Positions 12,349 to 24,380 of a stretch of DNA of 64,000 nt are shown piece after piece. A program made the translations under genes and the position numbers. Within the stretch, counting starts at the first letter, position 1, and each line of letters begins with the position of its first letter. This DNA comes from Corydoras sp. C115 (taxonomy: Eukaryota > Chordata > Actinopteri > Siluriformes > Callichthyidae), in the NCBI GenBank assembly GCA_019802505.1, contig JAFMOC010000019.1, positions 3,640,501-3,704,500 of the forward strand. Reading direction: 5' to 3'. The notes beneath the pieces were generated by a model, which saw only the letters and a list, made by a program, of their open reading frames with translations, was not told the DNA's origin and did not search any database.

Positions 12349-12366
12349 CTTAATAGTTCCGTCCAT
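12349..12366 (-). CDS. fli1: Fli1 coding exon 1: start codon and MDGTIK
   Basis: Only 18 nt of coding sequence. On the minus strand ATGGACGGAACTATTAAG (MDGTIK) is followed by the donor GTAAGG. MDGTIK is the exact N-terminus of vertebrate FLI1. The start has a strong Kozak context (A at -3, G at +4). The exon ends in phase 0, matching GAG (Glu7) at the start of exon 2. The non-coding part of this exon extends upstream (higher coordinates) into a GC-rich region. This start fixes the gene's orientation and the length of intron 1 (3515 nt). Confidence 0.95.
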
Positions 12367-12830
12367 TTTGTCACTCCAGCCGAACCCGGTAACATCCCAC
12401 ACATGACACGCGGCTGAACGCCCTCCAGCCCCCGGTCCACGGCGGAGAGGCGCGGGGAGCTGAGCCCGTCCGACTGAAGCTGTTATTTTGCTTTTCTCGC
12501 CCTCCGCATTTGGGGAATGAAGCCACCGCGCGCGCGAACCGAGGAGCCGTCTGCGTCTGCGTCTGTGCCTGAGAGTGTGTGCGTGCGCGCGCGCGCGTGT
12601 GTCATTGCTGGCCCTGCCTTCATCACGGCCCCCGAAAAGCAGGATACTTGTCCCGAGGAGATAAGACCCGAAGACAATAGCGGTTCTTTCCTCCAGCAAA
12701 TGTTTTTGGCTGGGAAATATTTACAGGATGGATGCCAGCTCGTTACATGTGTGACGCATTTTCTCAGGAGCACATCAGTCACCGTGCTTTCGACAACAAT
12801 CCACTTTAGCAGATAAGTCCATTTTAACGG
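12367..12830 (-). promoter_or_regulatory. fli1: fli1 5'UTR and CpG-rich promoter
   Basis: GC- and CpG-rich sequence directly upstream of the fli1 start. No TATA box was seen. It contains two perfect AGATAAG GATA motifs (12659-12665 and 12811-12817), an inverted ETS-like TTTCCTCC block near 12687 and AGGAT motifs near 12642 and 12727. An alternating purine-pyrimidine run lies at 12575-12602. The transcription start cannot be placed from sequence. Vertebrate FLI1 promoters are GATA- and ETS-responsive, which fits these motifs. The CpG richness continues on the exon/intron side to about 12050. Confidence 0.7.
12575..12602. repeat. Alternating purine-pyrimidine (GT/GC) tract
   Basis: 28 nt of strictly alternating G with T or C: three GT units, then GC-dominated units, then GT units. 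This is classic Z-DNA-forming composition, about 210-235 bp upstream of the fli1 ATG. Confidence 0.9.
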
Positions 12831-14549
12831 GACAGACTTTGGGTATTTATTTTAACACAATTAAAAACGATAACAACGAATTTGCCAGAAAATAGTTCAA
12901 GCAATTGCCAAAAATCATATTAAGCGAAGACGGTTTTGTTCTTTTTCCCCTCGTGTGTGTGTGTTCGGTGAGGAATTCAAAAGACATTTCCATCCATGAG
13001 AAACTTTTTGGCTTTACAAATCCCGGATAACTTTTTTTTTTGAGAAGTTAAACATTTAATTACCTTCAGAATAAAAGGTGGCCGGCTTTATTCGACTTCG
13101 TATTGCTGAATCTTTTCCTTGGTGTAAATGTCCTATTCTCAAACGGGGTGAAAACGAGAAACATCCCACGGTCACATCGACGGATAAATCCGGACTGCGT
13201 GGAATTCATGCGCCGTTTGGAAGCGTGGATGCGCGGTCTGCGCTGCATGTGTGCGCGGAGGCGACGGCGGGTGCGCTGGTTATATCCACCACGAGTGGAT
13301 ATGCAAAGGGTATGACTGATAGGATATGAGGCCCATTTTGATGTTTGACATTCTTGAGGTATCACTAGCATATGGTTAACCACTGGTTTATATGGAGCTA
13401 CATTCCAGGAGCTGTTAGAGACGTTGCTTTTTAGAAGGGCGATCATTTATAACCGAGAACATCAATACGAAAATAACAAATATCCCTGTGCCATTCGTTA
13501 TGCTGCATTATGGGATGGCGGAGAGCCTATCGTTTAGATTCCTCCTGAAGCAGCCCCTTCCCCCATCAATTCAACCACGTTATTGACGATCAGATTTAAA
13601 ACGCAGAGCGTGACCAGACTTCAGGACCTCCAGACTCCCCCCTCCATGCCTCGGGGAGCAAGGGAGAAAGATTGAGACCGCGTTCAACTGGTCTGTCTGC
13701 TCGCGACTTGGGGGTCTGAGGGGGAAGAGGGAGCCCCCCCTTGAGACCAGCACATCTGGATCCTGCTAGGGGTCAAGGCTTCCCCCTGCCTGGGGGCCTG
13801 CGCAGCTCGCCCTAATTAAGGGAGACACCTTGTTTAACCATTTAGAGTCAGGGGGCCTACAGCTTTCTCAGTGAACAAAACAGCACTGTCTCAACTTATT
13901 CTCAAACATAAACCCGAAAGCCCTTCATCCACTGTGCAGATCGAAAGGTGTGTGACGCATAAGAACAATGGAGCTGCACAATAATTCTATTGGAATTTTG
14001 AGCAATGAGTTTTTAAATAAATAGGACATAATTGTGATAAATTGTGGTGGGATAAGGATTGCGTTAATGAAGCCCAGGAAAATACAAGGGCATGTTTCCG
14101 CGCAGAGTTCAGGAGTGTCTTAATTAAAACACAATTATGTCTGAGACAGAACTTTCTGCCAGACAGAAGGAGAGTTATTGCCAGAGCAGGACTTTGTTTG
14201 GTTTATTGTTCCCCCTTGAACTTTAGTCTGGTGCTTATCCCACAGACTCCCGATTCAGACAGGTTTACTTCTTTTGGATTTGTTAAAGACAGATCGCCTG
14301 AAAAGCGGCAACTGCACCTGGTTTTTTTTTTTTAAGACTTGCTGCTCTTCTTGTACAAATGTATAAAAGTCGAACCTGTCACAATACTACAATGATGAAC
14401 TACTTTTTTTTTTTTTTAACAGGAGTAAACAACTAACAGGTAGCCTAATAGAAGGATGCGCGTGCGTTTACACGGCGTGCAGCGGAACATCTGGCCTGGC
14501 GCCGGCGCGTGAGCGTTTCCTCCAACCACGGGCTGCAGAAACCTGACGC
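12831..14549. other. Intergenic, fli1 upstream region
   Basis: No gene recognised. A CpG-rich patch lies at 13140-13280, followed by a perfect 8-bp inverted repeat (ATATCCAC ... GTGGATAT, 13282-13302). The 13520-13900 stretch is moderately GC-rich and non-repetitive and could be a conserved regulatory block. The short open frames in 13066-13446 overlap on both strands and lack family resemblance. Confidence 0.6.
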
Positions 14550-14671
14550 TTAACGCCATTGGAAAAGCTCTGAAGTGGGCGGGATCAGTCGCGGCTTGAT
14601 TCAAGTTTCAAAATAGTTAGTGCGAGACTCCAGTTAACGCGGGTGTTATTAAATGCAGCCCTTAAATGCGC
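14550..14671 (+). promoter_or_regulatory. Candidate divergent promoter and non-coding first exon (plus strand)
   Basis: Seen: inverted CCAAT (ATTGG, 14558-14562), then a GC box (GGGCGGG, 14577-14583), then about 90 bp later a good plus-strand donor (TGCGC|GTGAGT, exon end about 14671). The surrounding 14455-14680 is CpG-rich in an AT-rich region. It points away from fli1, about 2.2 kb upstream of its first exon. A divergent antisense RNA (FLI1-AS1) is annotated beside human FLI1, so a non-coding divergent transcript is plausible. No acceptor partner was identified. Confidence 0.25.
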
Positions 14672-14853
14672 GTGAGTACGCAAAGGAAAAATAATTGCTT
14701 ACGATGATTATTATTTATTCAGGTTAATTATAGCCTAGTGTATTGGGGGCAACAAATAATACGCAAAACTGCGAAGAAGGGAATTTTGAATGACCAGATT
14801 TGTTCGCATCTCTCAGATTATTCATTAGACTTTGGAAGTCCACGTCTCACACA

Positions 14854-14856
<3 letters not shown>

Positions 14857-14899
<43 letters not shown>
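14857..14899. repeat. (GA)n microsatellite upstream of fli1
   Basis: About 21 AG units, 2.5 kb upstream of the fli1 start. Confidence 0.97.
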
Positions 14900-14902
<3 letters not shown>

Positions 14903-17195
14903 TACCGACCTACCGACTGTTATATACATAAGCGCGAACAGTCTGCCCCTTGCTCGAGGCCATAATTAATTTGGGATTTATTTTTATTGGAAAGCTCGAG
15001 TCTCGCCAGGCCTTAACCAAACAGAACCGCAGCCACGCAGTGGCTTCGCTCGACTGGAGGCGCATATTTCTCCAACACTGGTCTTCAACCGCGCCTGGAC
15101 CATATTTGCCGGGGTTCAGACTGGCTGTGCCTTAAAACAGCCCAGCCCATTAATCGTACATCAGCACAACGTAGCATGGTTGTTTATTCTTACTGAGAAT
15201 TTTAATATATTAGACCAAGATAACGTCAAAGCGTTCACGTTGCTGTACTACAACATTTAAAAACTGTCGATCATCGTGCCAAAAAAGTCAAATAATGCAG
15301 ATGATACTGACGTCATGGCATGACACAATCAAGTTGAATACTGTAGATATGAAAAGCTTGTATTTCTTTATATTACCGGTATGTAATTTTTCTAATAAAA
15401 CCGAAAAACATCTCGGGATCTGGTCCCAAAAGGCACTAAGCAGTAGTGGTTTAACAAAATCACATTAGCCTGTTCTATGTACCGAATTTGTTTTAAGGAC
15501 AAAAGAAAAATCCAATTTTAGAGGGAAATTGTTCCTAATGTCTCCAAATAAATGACAGGCAGTACAGACCGGGGCCTTTCGCTCACTGTGCAGCACAAAC
15601 GCGCTGTCCTGCATAAAAGAAGCCCTTATGCAAGGGGCAATAAGTCTCCATAACATAACAAGTGGGTCCTGGAAAGTATGCTGATTGTAAATATATAATG
15701 AACGACTTTGCCAGAGACGATATTTCATTTTCATGGCGCACGTGAGCGCTCCGAGCCTTTTTTGATATACGAGGCTTGTTGCGTGTTAGTGCGACGTCTG
15801 TCAGGAATAAATCCTCAAGAAAAGAAAATGCAAAAGGAAAAAAAACACTGGCCGTGGGCCCTTTCTGTCTTGACGATTGGACAGCAACGACGAGACCAGT
15901 GTGGAAATGCGTGGCGTCAAGCGCGTCGATGAGCCACCGTGGAAACATAAATAACAGCGGACTGCAGTGTGGACCTTCCTGAGCAAACATATCGACAGGA
16001 TGATTTGCGTGAACACAATCCCACGCTTTAAAGCTCTGAGGAGGGACGTGTCGCATGAACACATCACATCAATCAGAACTGCGTCCCTCACGCCATCCAC
16101 ACCGCCACGACCCGACCGACACTCTGACAGCGTTAAAGCCACGTTCTGAGTGGATTAACCAACGCTCCACGTTATTCAGCTGCTCTGATGGTGTCAAAAA
16201 TTCATGACCAGCTCTAATAAAACTATTTTCCGTCACTCATTACCTTCACATGGAACGAGTTATTTGATTAAGAGGTCTGCAGTATGAAGCTCAGATTAAA
16301 GCTGCGTTTATAACAGTTTATAGCACAAGCAGGTGAGATAGTTTCAGAAGCTTTATTGTGTGTTGTGTCTGATTTATTCCTTACCTTTACATAAGATGAA
16401 GTGTCAGGAACAGTCTGAAACATTGTCATTGGGCAGAGGCGAAAAACCGGCCTCCTGTTAATTAAAGAAAACAAAACCAAAAGTAAAAATGTTTATATTC
16501 ATCATATAAAGTTAAGAATATTATTAATAATAATAATTAATGACAACCTTAAAAACTTGCACTTTTGATCATTGTTTAGAGCTTTGGGCTACAACATAGC
16601 GTCCAAATAAAGCAATTGGTATAATTTTCATTAAAATGCAAATAAATGAATGATGAAGTGGGGAAATTATTTCATCAAAACAACGAATTATTTCGAAAAA
16701 CAAACGAACATGGTATCACAACTTAATACTGTTGAAAATACATTTGTCAAGTATGATGTTAGTAGCTCCACTGGCATATGGGTTGAACACAAGTCAAGTT
16801 CTGCCCTAAAGCAACAATTTACACTAATGTACCTTTTAGGATCAGTTACTGAATCTAAAAGTAAATATGTGTATATACTTTTTAAGGACAAAATATTAGG
16901 ACCATGTTTCCAAACTGTAAAGTTTATTTGACTGACAGGCATTGAATCCCTGGAGGTATAATGACTACTTTCTGCTCTGAGAATGTAGAACCAAACGCAA
17001 TGATAGTCTTAGTAGAAACCAGAACACTCTTAGGCCTGAAGGAACCACAAACACTGTGCACCTACTTTGTTAAAAACAGAGCAGATGTATTGGACTAATT
17101 CTTTTTCTTGACTTGTGGTTGCAAAGAAAGCAACAAAATCAACATCAGGGCCATGAACCACAATAAAAAACAACAGCAACAGCAACAACATGCAA

Positions 17196-17196
<1 letters not shown>

Positions 17197-17227
<31 letters not shown>
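17197..17227. repeat. (TAA)n microsatellite with CAA-rich flank
   Basis: About 10 TAA units preceded by an irregular CAACAG/CAACAA run. On the minus strand it gives a spurious poly-Leu frame. Confidence 0.95.
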
Positions 17228-17230
<3 letters not shown>

Positions 17231-18462
17231 CAAATATTTTAAAAGATAAACAATGAATAATATTTGTGCTCCGTATTTCTTTCACAAAATCTATAGGTAG
17301 TAGCTGTGCCCTGCCCCCATCGTGTTCCTCCTAAGGCCTTTCTGCACATGTTGAAACACTTTTCGCTTTAATAAGTGCAGCTTACTAGTCGCGGGTGAAA
17401 GGGCAGCTCGGGGCCGGTGGCGTTAGTCTTTCCTTTATTCCCGCAATTACAGCACAGACTGCCACTATGCTTCTATTTAAAATACCACAGCCGTACTAAG
17501 AAATTAGCAAAAGTGCCATATGCACAGAAGAACACGGGTTAAAGCTTATTGCAAAGGAAGGACGCGCATCAACAACCTCGACAACCGCCTCATGTCCAAG
17601 CAGAACCTGTCAACAAGTTCAGTTCTGATTCTGTTTACATTAAAAACCATGAAAACCAGCATCAGCCTTCAGGCTGAACTAATTAAGCATAATTAAAACC
17701 AACATTAATTCAACAACAACAAATAATAATCATAATATCAATAATAATACGAGACTGATAAATTCTATTGCACTCATTAGTTAAAGTGAACAAACAAACA
17801 TACAGCAGGTTTGTCTGCACCTGGTTCATGCAGATTGACGCGTTTAGTTTTACGTCATTAGTTGTAAGAAGGTCACCTGACTAAGATTAATAGGCCCGTA
17901 TTCCAAACCCCGCCGGCTTTCATTGCACATTTAAAGCTGTGTCACAGCAAACAATCAACAACAACAAAAAAGACTTGACTCTCGTGGGAGTTGGCCACCT
18001 GAAAACGCGCTCCCTGCGTGGGAAATCAACGATTCCAACGTGTTTTCGAACCTGTTTTCTTCCAAAGTCGCACGCTCTGGCTTCAAAACCGCGTCTAAAT
18101 CCACTGCTGTTCTTACAGAGAAATCAGCATCTGCAGCCAATTAGTGACTCGAGACTCTGTTTTTAAAGCCGGCATTTTTGTGTTCTCCCAACACGCGCCG
18201 CGCGCAGGACCAGAACCCGAGCACCAGCCACTCAGCTGCGCTCCTGTTCCCCCGGACCCGCGCATCTGAGCTAAACGCGCAGACCTCCGTCAGTCTCAAT
18301 GTGCAGGGAGACTCCTTAAAGACATTTATGGTGTCAGTTTGTATGAAGCATGAAGTTTGGAAATCGCGTCCGACATTCCGCAGTTCAGCGACGCCTTTAG
18401 AAACTTGTCGCGCACAACAACCGCGACAATCCCGCGAGATAACGCGCAATAATGTGACTTAC

Positions 18463-18640
18463 CCGCCTCTGTGCTGTCACTAACTTTAATTATTCTCCAA
18501 ACGAAAAAAAAGAAAGGAAAAAAAATAGTTCCCGTCTAAACAAGAGCCGCGGTCAGGGATGATAACAGTTCCATGTGAGGAGCAGCAGCAGGGCGAGGAT
18601 GAATGGAGAAGCTGCGCCGCGCAACTGACCAATAAGCGGA
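18463..18640 (-). promoter_or_regulatory. Candidate alternative fli1 first exon and CpG promoter
   Basis: On the minus strand a strong donor (GAGGCGG|GTAAGTCAC, exon end 18463) closes a CpG-rich block (18170-18690). A CCAAT box (18629-18633, plus orientation) lies upstream relative to minus-strand transcription. The putative exon contains only a 12-codon AUG frame (MELLSSLTAALV) that stops within it, so it would be non-coding. Spliced to fli1 exon 2, translation would begin at Met34, and FLI1 is known to have isoforms with alternative 5' exons. The exon's 5' limit is not known. Alternatively, it is an unrelated non-coding RNA promoter. Confidence 0.35.
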
Positions 18641-19190
18641 GAGGAGGGGGGCACGCGCTTCCCCTGAGCCGCCAAAACGCTCAACGCTTGAAATAAAGGA
18701 ACGTGGACTGAAACTGGAACAATATCATTAAACACAAATTCGTCTCTAGGCACAACCGTTATTTAAAAATGATTTTAAACACAAAACAATTTGGGGAATT
18801 GGCTGCTGATTTATCCCACATTCACATGATGCACGAAATCTAATTATTTATAGAGAATAATTAATTAGTATAACAACACGAGGCCCGTTGGTTGTTGCTT
18901 GTTTTCCACCGCACAAAATTCATAATTCTAAAACATATGTAAAGCGGAGAAGAAATGTCAAACCGTTTTACGTAAATATTGTCTGTTTCCTTTATATTGA
19001 ACTAAAAAAATGTATATTGGGACACGCCTCTTAATTAAACTAAATAATTTTATTTAGGCCCATAAAAATCAAACACCCAGATATGCATTTTGGTCCAACT
19101 TTGTGAAATCAGTTTGGGGAAGTCCCTTTTAGGCTTCAGCATGGAGCATTCTTCTCCATTCATTCAGCGGGAACACAGTGCAAGTCCCAG

Positions 19191-19222
19191 TATGTATGTA
19201 TGTATGTATGTATGTATGTATG

Positions 19223-19299
<77 letters not shown>
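19191..19299. repeat. (TATG)n(TA)n compound microsatellite
   Basis: About nine TATG units pass directly into about 36 TA units. A perfect TGACGTCA lies 6 bp beyond the end. Confidence 0.97.
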
Positions 19300-19301
<2 letters not shown>

Positions 19302-20144
19302 TTATGACGTCACATGTATTTAAATGCTTATGCATGCAGTATATATAAATTTTCTAAAAATGACATCACTAAAGAGAGTTATTGATATCTTTTTGTCATT
19401 GCTCTTATTTTTGTTGATTATTGTTGTTTTTATGTATTTAAAATAATAAAAGTGGTTTTGTCACTTTGTCTAAAATTGTCTCTGAGCATATTAATGTACA
19501 GAATTTTGCTACACAACATGATCTTCGTTTAATTAGTTTAAAACACCCAATCTTGTTGAAATACACTTGAATGTAATCATTATCAGAAGAGCATGCAAAT
19601 CAACATAACACACCAATTACATTATGTTATGGCTTTGGAGTGAATAGCACTGCATGGGTTTTATCTGGTCTCGTTTCAGGTCAAGATGTTCAATTCTAGT
19701 GTGATTCTTTCCTGTGGAGATGGGGACACTTCACTGACTCCATTTCCTAGGTAGGGCCATATACCCTCCACCCTAAACACTAAAACAGTAAGCCTTGGAG
19801 GACACTTTACGCAGGACTGAGCTTTATGGCACGCCGAGAAATTTCTTACCTTTATTTTTTGAACAGTAAAATCACTAATGAACTGCACATTCGTATACAG
19901 TTGCAATAAAATGTTTTTGAAGTGACTACAGAAAACAGCTGATCACACCTGCACAACAGTCCGAAGGATGGTTCAAAGCTAAAACAATTTTGCAAACCGG
20001 ATTTAGATTCATACCATCAGAAGACCAACAAGCTGCTAGTGTTACATCACTGGGTTGAACAATTAAACATATTAAACTTTAAATTACAAATAATTTAAAT
20101 AGGGGTTTTACACCCACACACAAAAACACACACACACAAACACA

Positions 20145-20300
20145 CATAGTCAAGGCTCCATGCACTCCCCCTTCCACTCCCCCAAACTCACCCAACCATA
20201 CCTTTATGAACCTTGATTTGTGTGCTGGGGTACAGTAATACTGTAACAGAATAGTGTCTTCACAAAGTTGACAGCATATATTTGTTTTCCAGTCAGCATG
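20145..20300 (+). mobile_element. Remnant of dispersed teleost DNA-transposon-like repeat
   Basis: It carries the characteristic block CCAAACTCACCCAACCAT followed by an ACCTTTATGAACCTTGATTTG-like stretch, and later CACAAAGTTG. These also occur in the copies near 24.1, 47.5 and 51.4 kb. Heavily decayed and non-coding. Confidence 0.5.
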
Positions 20301-23046
20301 TTAATGTTGCTGTATACGTTCAGGCTTTAACATTCTGCCCAGTTAAGTTTTTTCCACATACATATCTTTTTTTTCACCTTATACCGATGTACATATTAAC
20401 TAACACTGGATGCAGAACTGTAGTGTAAACCTCAGGAGGTGAGCAGGTTTGACAAAAAGTGTTGACAGGCATTTTTCACCCTCATTTCCCAGAATGATCA
20501 AATACATTCTTTAAAACAATCGGAGGAAACTCGTCTTAGTCTGACAGGAAACAAATACGATAAGTAGCAGTAACTATCACTGCCTGCTCAGTCCAGAAAC
20601 TTATGTCTTGAATTGATATAGACATGCAGTCACACGAAAAAACATTCCAGAGATGCGGTGCCACCTCTGGAAACATGGTCTTAAAATCTATCTATTTAGG
20701 TATTTGCTTTCATATACAGGCTTCTCTGATTACATTGTATATCTTTGGTAATAAGACCCTGGACATTAAGCTTCCAGCATAATGTCTTATTTATTTAACT
20801 GAAACAGTGAGCGAGCAGGGAAGATGAAGAAGAGATGGAGATAGCTCACTCTCTAAATCATTCACTTGTCTCAAGGGGGATAAGAAAATGAGACAATGGC
20901 ACCAGGGCAGGCAGGGTGGGATCTCTTTCACGCTAACCTCGTCAAGGACCATGTCCACTAAGATAAATTAAAACTGGACAAGACCTGGGACTTATATATT
21001 CACAGACAGTATATGAATGTTTTACACCTAAAGCCTAAAGAATGATTTTTTCTTTCTAGGTTTTGAATGTAAATTACGAAATCTTTACATTAAATTAAAA
21101 TTCTGTTTAAAAGTTTGCTTGGGTATCAGAAGGGTCGGTTTACGCCATTTCTGTAAACGGCAATTTATTAATTAAGCTATTAAGGAAATGGCTTCCTAAA
21201 ATCATTTGCTATCATCTCACAGCCTTCTTCTGCGTAAAACCACTAATAGCCACTGTACAGTAAGTCTGTAAAACAATATGAGGATTCATAATACTGATTA
21301 CGAAAGTATAAAAGTTGCAGGTAAATGATAGCTGCAATAGGCATTTAGCAAGCAACATAACAGGATGCTTACTAAAATACCTTTTGTAATAGGTTTCAGA
21401 CTCAATTTAGTGGTTAACAGACTGGGTTTGGCAAAAAAAATGCGGTCCCACTCTTGTCTAAGTGCTGAAATGCATTTTTTAAGGGTATTTGGAGGTTTAG
21501 GGTCCCTTTCCCCCTTCTCTTTTTCATAAAACTTGACTTACACTCTCACAGCCAAGCATAAGTTCTCCAGATTCATAGCACATATCATGAACCACTAAGC
21601 AGAGGGAAAAGCAGGGCCTGGAAAAGGCATCCAGTCAGCTCATGTGTATAATTTGCAAGGGGAAGCATTAAAATTAAACCGCTGTGGCCATTTTATGAGC
21701 TGAGCATCCATATAAATTAACAGACGGCTTTGCAACCACCTGATGAGGTGCCACTCATCACCGCTGCAGAATAACACATACAGCAGGCTATAGATTACAT
21801 CAGCGGCTGATTTCACTCAGACATTACAGCTTTAAGATGGAGAATATTAAATTTGATGCAATATGCTTTTTGACATTGTCTGAAATGTAGAATTATTAAG
21901 CTTGGTGTGACACAGTGAACATATGCTCACACTCACATGTTTGTCTTCAATGCAAATGTGTTCATTTTTGTTTGTAAAGAAATACTGCTGCATAAAAAAC
22001 TGATGACAAATCGCACCGTGTGTGTAAAATCCATAAGGGTGCTGTAAAGCTGTTTTAACAAAGTTCTATTGTAAAATATAAGCTATATAGATAGAGCTGA
22101 GTTGTGAATTTAGTTGAGAATGTTCGACGTGCCTAAAAATAGATTTTACTGACCACATGTACAAAGTAAAAAAAAAACCTATATAACAGCATAAAACAGG
22201 CTTAAATATAAAGGTGTTAAAATAAGTTAACCACTAAAGAATCTTATTTTTTACCCATCAAACCATTTTTACACACACTTTACGGTGCTATAAAGAACAG
22301 AAGGAACATTTTCTGCTCTTTTTCCACAGCGCTCAGACTTTTTCTGCATTTTTTGTTGATTGTTCATGTCTGTTAATAACCTCAGATACTGATCCTTTTA
22401 TAAACCTGTACTTGAGAAGTGTAGAACAGGAGGTAGCAGAAATCCATGACAGACTGTCTGAGGTTCGTTTGTTACATATGAAGAAATGACCATCTGGGAC
22501 ACATTACAAACAAGTTAGGATTTCATTTAGATTATTCACATTATTAATAAATGTAAATGTAATAAAACTAATGCAATTTCGTAGCAACTGCAACAACTTT
22601 GTACTTTTTACAGACCCCATGATAAGTGTTGTGAGTTTTTTGAATAAAACCTTTGGCATTGAATGAAAGGTGTTTAATTAAATGATGTCAAAATTAATAT
22701 ATCAGAAATCAGAAGTGGCTGAATGACCAAAGGTCAAAGACAAGACCTTGAACAATCAAATGCAGTGCTGCAGATTTTGTAAGTAAATAAAACTAGTCAC
22801 AGTTCGAATTTTTGACTGTAGGAATTTAGCACTAATATTTTCCATCTGTTTAAATAATGTTCTCACATTTACCTTAAAATCGTTAATGTAACCAGCCAAC
22901 AATTTATTTTATTTTTCTTTACATCTAATTATTTTTTATGTATGCAATACTGAAACGCTGCATGTAATTTACATGGGCAGGATCTAAGGGCAGGAATTTG
23001 TGCAGACATAATTAGTGCAAGGACACTGTTTATTATAAATGGGCAC

Positions 23047-23051
<5 letters not shown>

Positions 23052-23079
<28 letters not shown>
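23052..23079. repeat. (CT)n microsatellite
   Basis: About 14 CT units followed by an imperfect CT-rich tail. Confidence 0.95.
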
Positions 23080-24099
23080 TGCTCTCTTAGTTTTCTTACT
23101 TTTAAAGTAATAAACTTGGATTAACTTTAATAAATTTTATATAAAACTACATATTTGTTTTCCAAACCAGCTGCATACAACCAGAAGTATAAGGCTGGAG
23201 GGAGCAGGGAGCCATTCGTTGTGACTCTGTGTCTCTCTGTCACTTCCACTACAGAACGTCCCACCTATTAAACAATCCGGGCCTTGCATAAATCAAGTGT
23301 TACGTTAGTGAAATAAATATGACTTCATGAAATGTTTAGTGTTTCTGCCTCACTTTAACATTTCAACAATTACATCAGCGACGTTGGTCCACTCACTGCC
23401 TCAGCAGCAGATTGAGTAAGTAAACAATAAACACTATGAGGGTCGTGAATGTTCTCTACTGTTCTTCTATCTTATCACAATTATTTCTTCCTCTTTATCT
23501 CTTTCTTCTTATTATTAGCTGCATTATTTTTGTTGATAAAAAAAATGAGAAAGTATTTAACTGCAGCTTATTCAGACATCTCTGTAATGGACTACTGTTT
23601 GATTGATTAACAAAATGTCCACAGACCAAATTTGATTATTAGAGGTAGAGTTTAGCTCGTGCACACTGATGTGCTGAATGTGTTTGTCAGAGCATTAATG
23701 ATGCAGTAAACATTGCATGACGGACCAGCTGTGTGTTTCAGATACCCATGTGCACAGCTAGCATGTTTACAATAACCAAGCTGATATAAACCAGCACAAA
23801 TAAAGTTGTTTCAGACTAATCTGAAATGATTTAAATATGCAAACATATTCACCAGTTCCCCTTTTGATATTCTTTTTGTCTTTGATTCTCTTTGAAATCT
23901 TTTTTTGTAGTCTTGGGTCTAATATAGAGGGTTTTTTTTTTCTTTTGCAATGATAAAAGCTTCTGTTCCTCTGTGAAAGTTTTCTAACATATTTTGTAGT
24001 TTCTTTGTTAGAATTTTAGAGCATTCATTTAAAAGAACATGTAGAGGTTTTTCAAACTAGTTTATTCAAAAGGTGCTTGGTGGGTAAAAATTGGTGCTT

Positions 24100-24380
24100 T
24101 TTGCAACCCAGTCAGGGTCTTTTTTTCCAAACTCACCCAGCCATGCCCTCTTTAACTTGCTTTGAGCACCGAGGCACATTCATGTGTTTTAGTTCTCCTA
24201 AATACATGCTTCATTATCTTAAAAAATACTTCACATATTGTGTGAACAACCTGATGCATTTGCAGTGTATGATACAATACACACAAAAAAACAACTACGA
24301 GACAGAGGTTTTACATCTGGAGTGGAGCCTAAACCACTTGGCTGACTGTTCCACAGACACAACTGAAATTGTCTGTTGAG
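24100..24380 (+). mobile_element. Decayed copy of the same DNA-transposon-like repeat
   Basis: It contains CCAAACTCACCCAGCCATG then a CCCT..TTAACTTGCTTTGAGCACC block that matches the copies at 20.1 and 51.4 kb. The right part is too diverged to bound accurately. Confidence 0.45.

Larger units (their letters stand above)
14673..18140. other. Intergenic
   Basis: No gene recognised. It contains (GA)n at 14857-14899, a perfect CRE palindrome TGACGTCA at 15308-15315, a CAA/TAA-rich trinucleotide tract at 17165-17227, and mixed AT-rich DNA. Open frames here, including one of about 160 codons on the minus strand at 15583-16062, overlap each other on opposite strands and show no recognisable domain. 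Confidence 0.6.

Noticed and set aside
15583..16062. Minus-strand open frame of 159 codons in the intergenic region
   Set aside because: No recognisable domain, overlapping open frames on both strands and no splice or promoter context; likely chance in a less AT-rich stretch.
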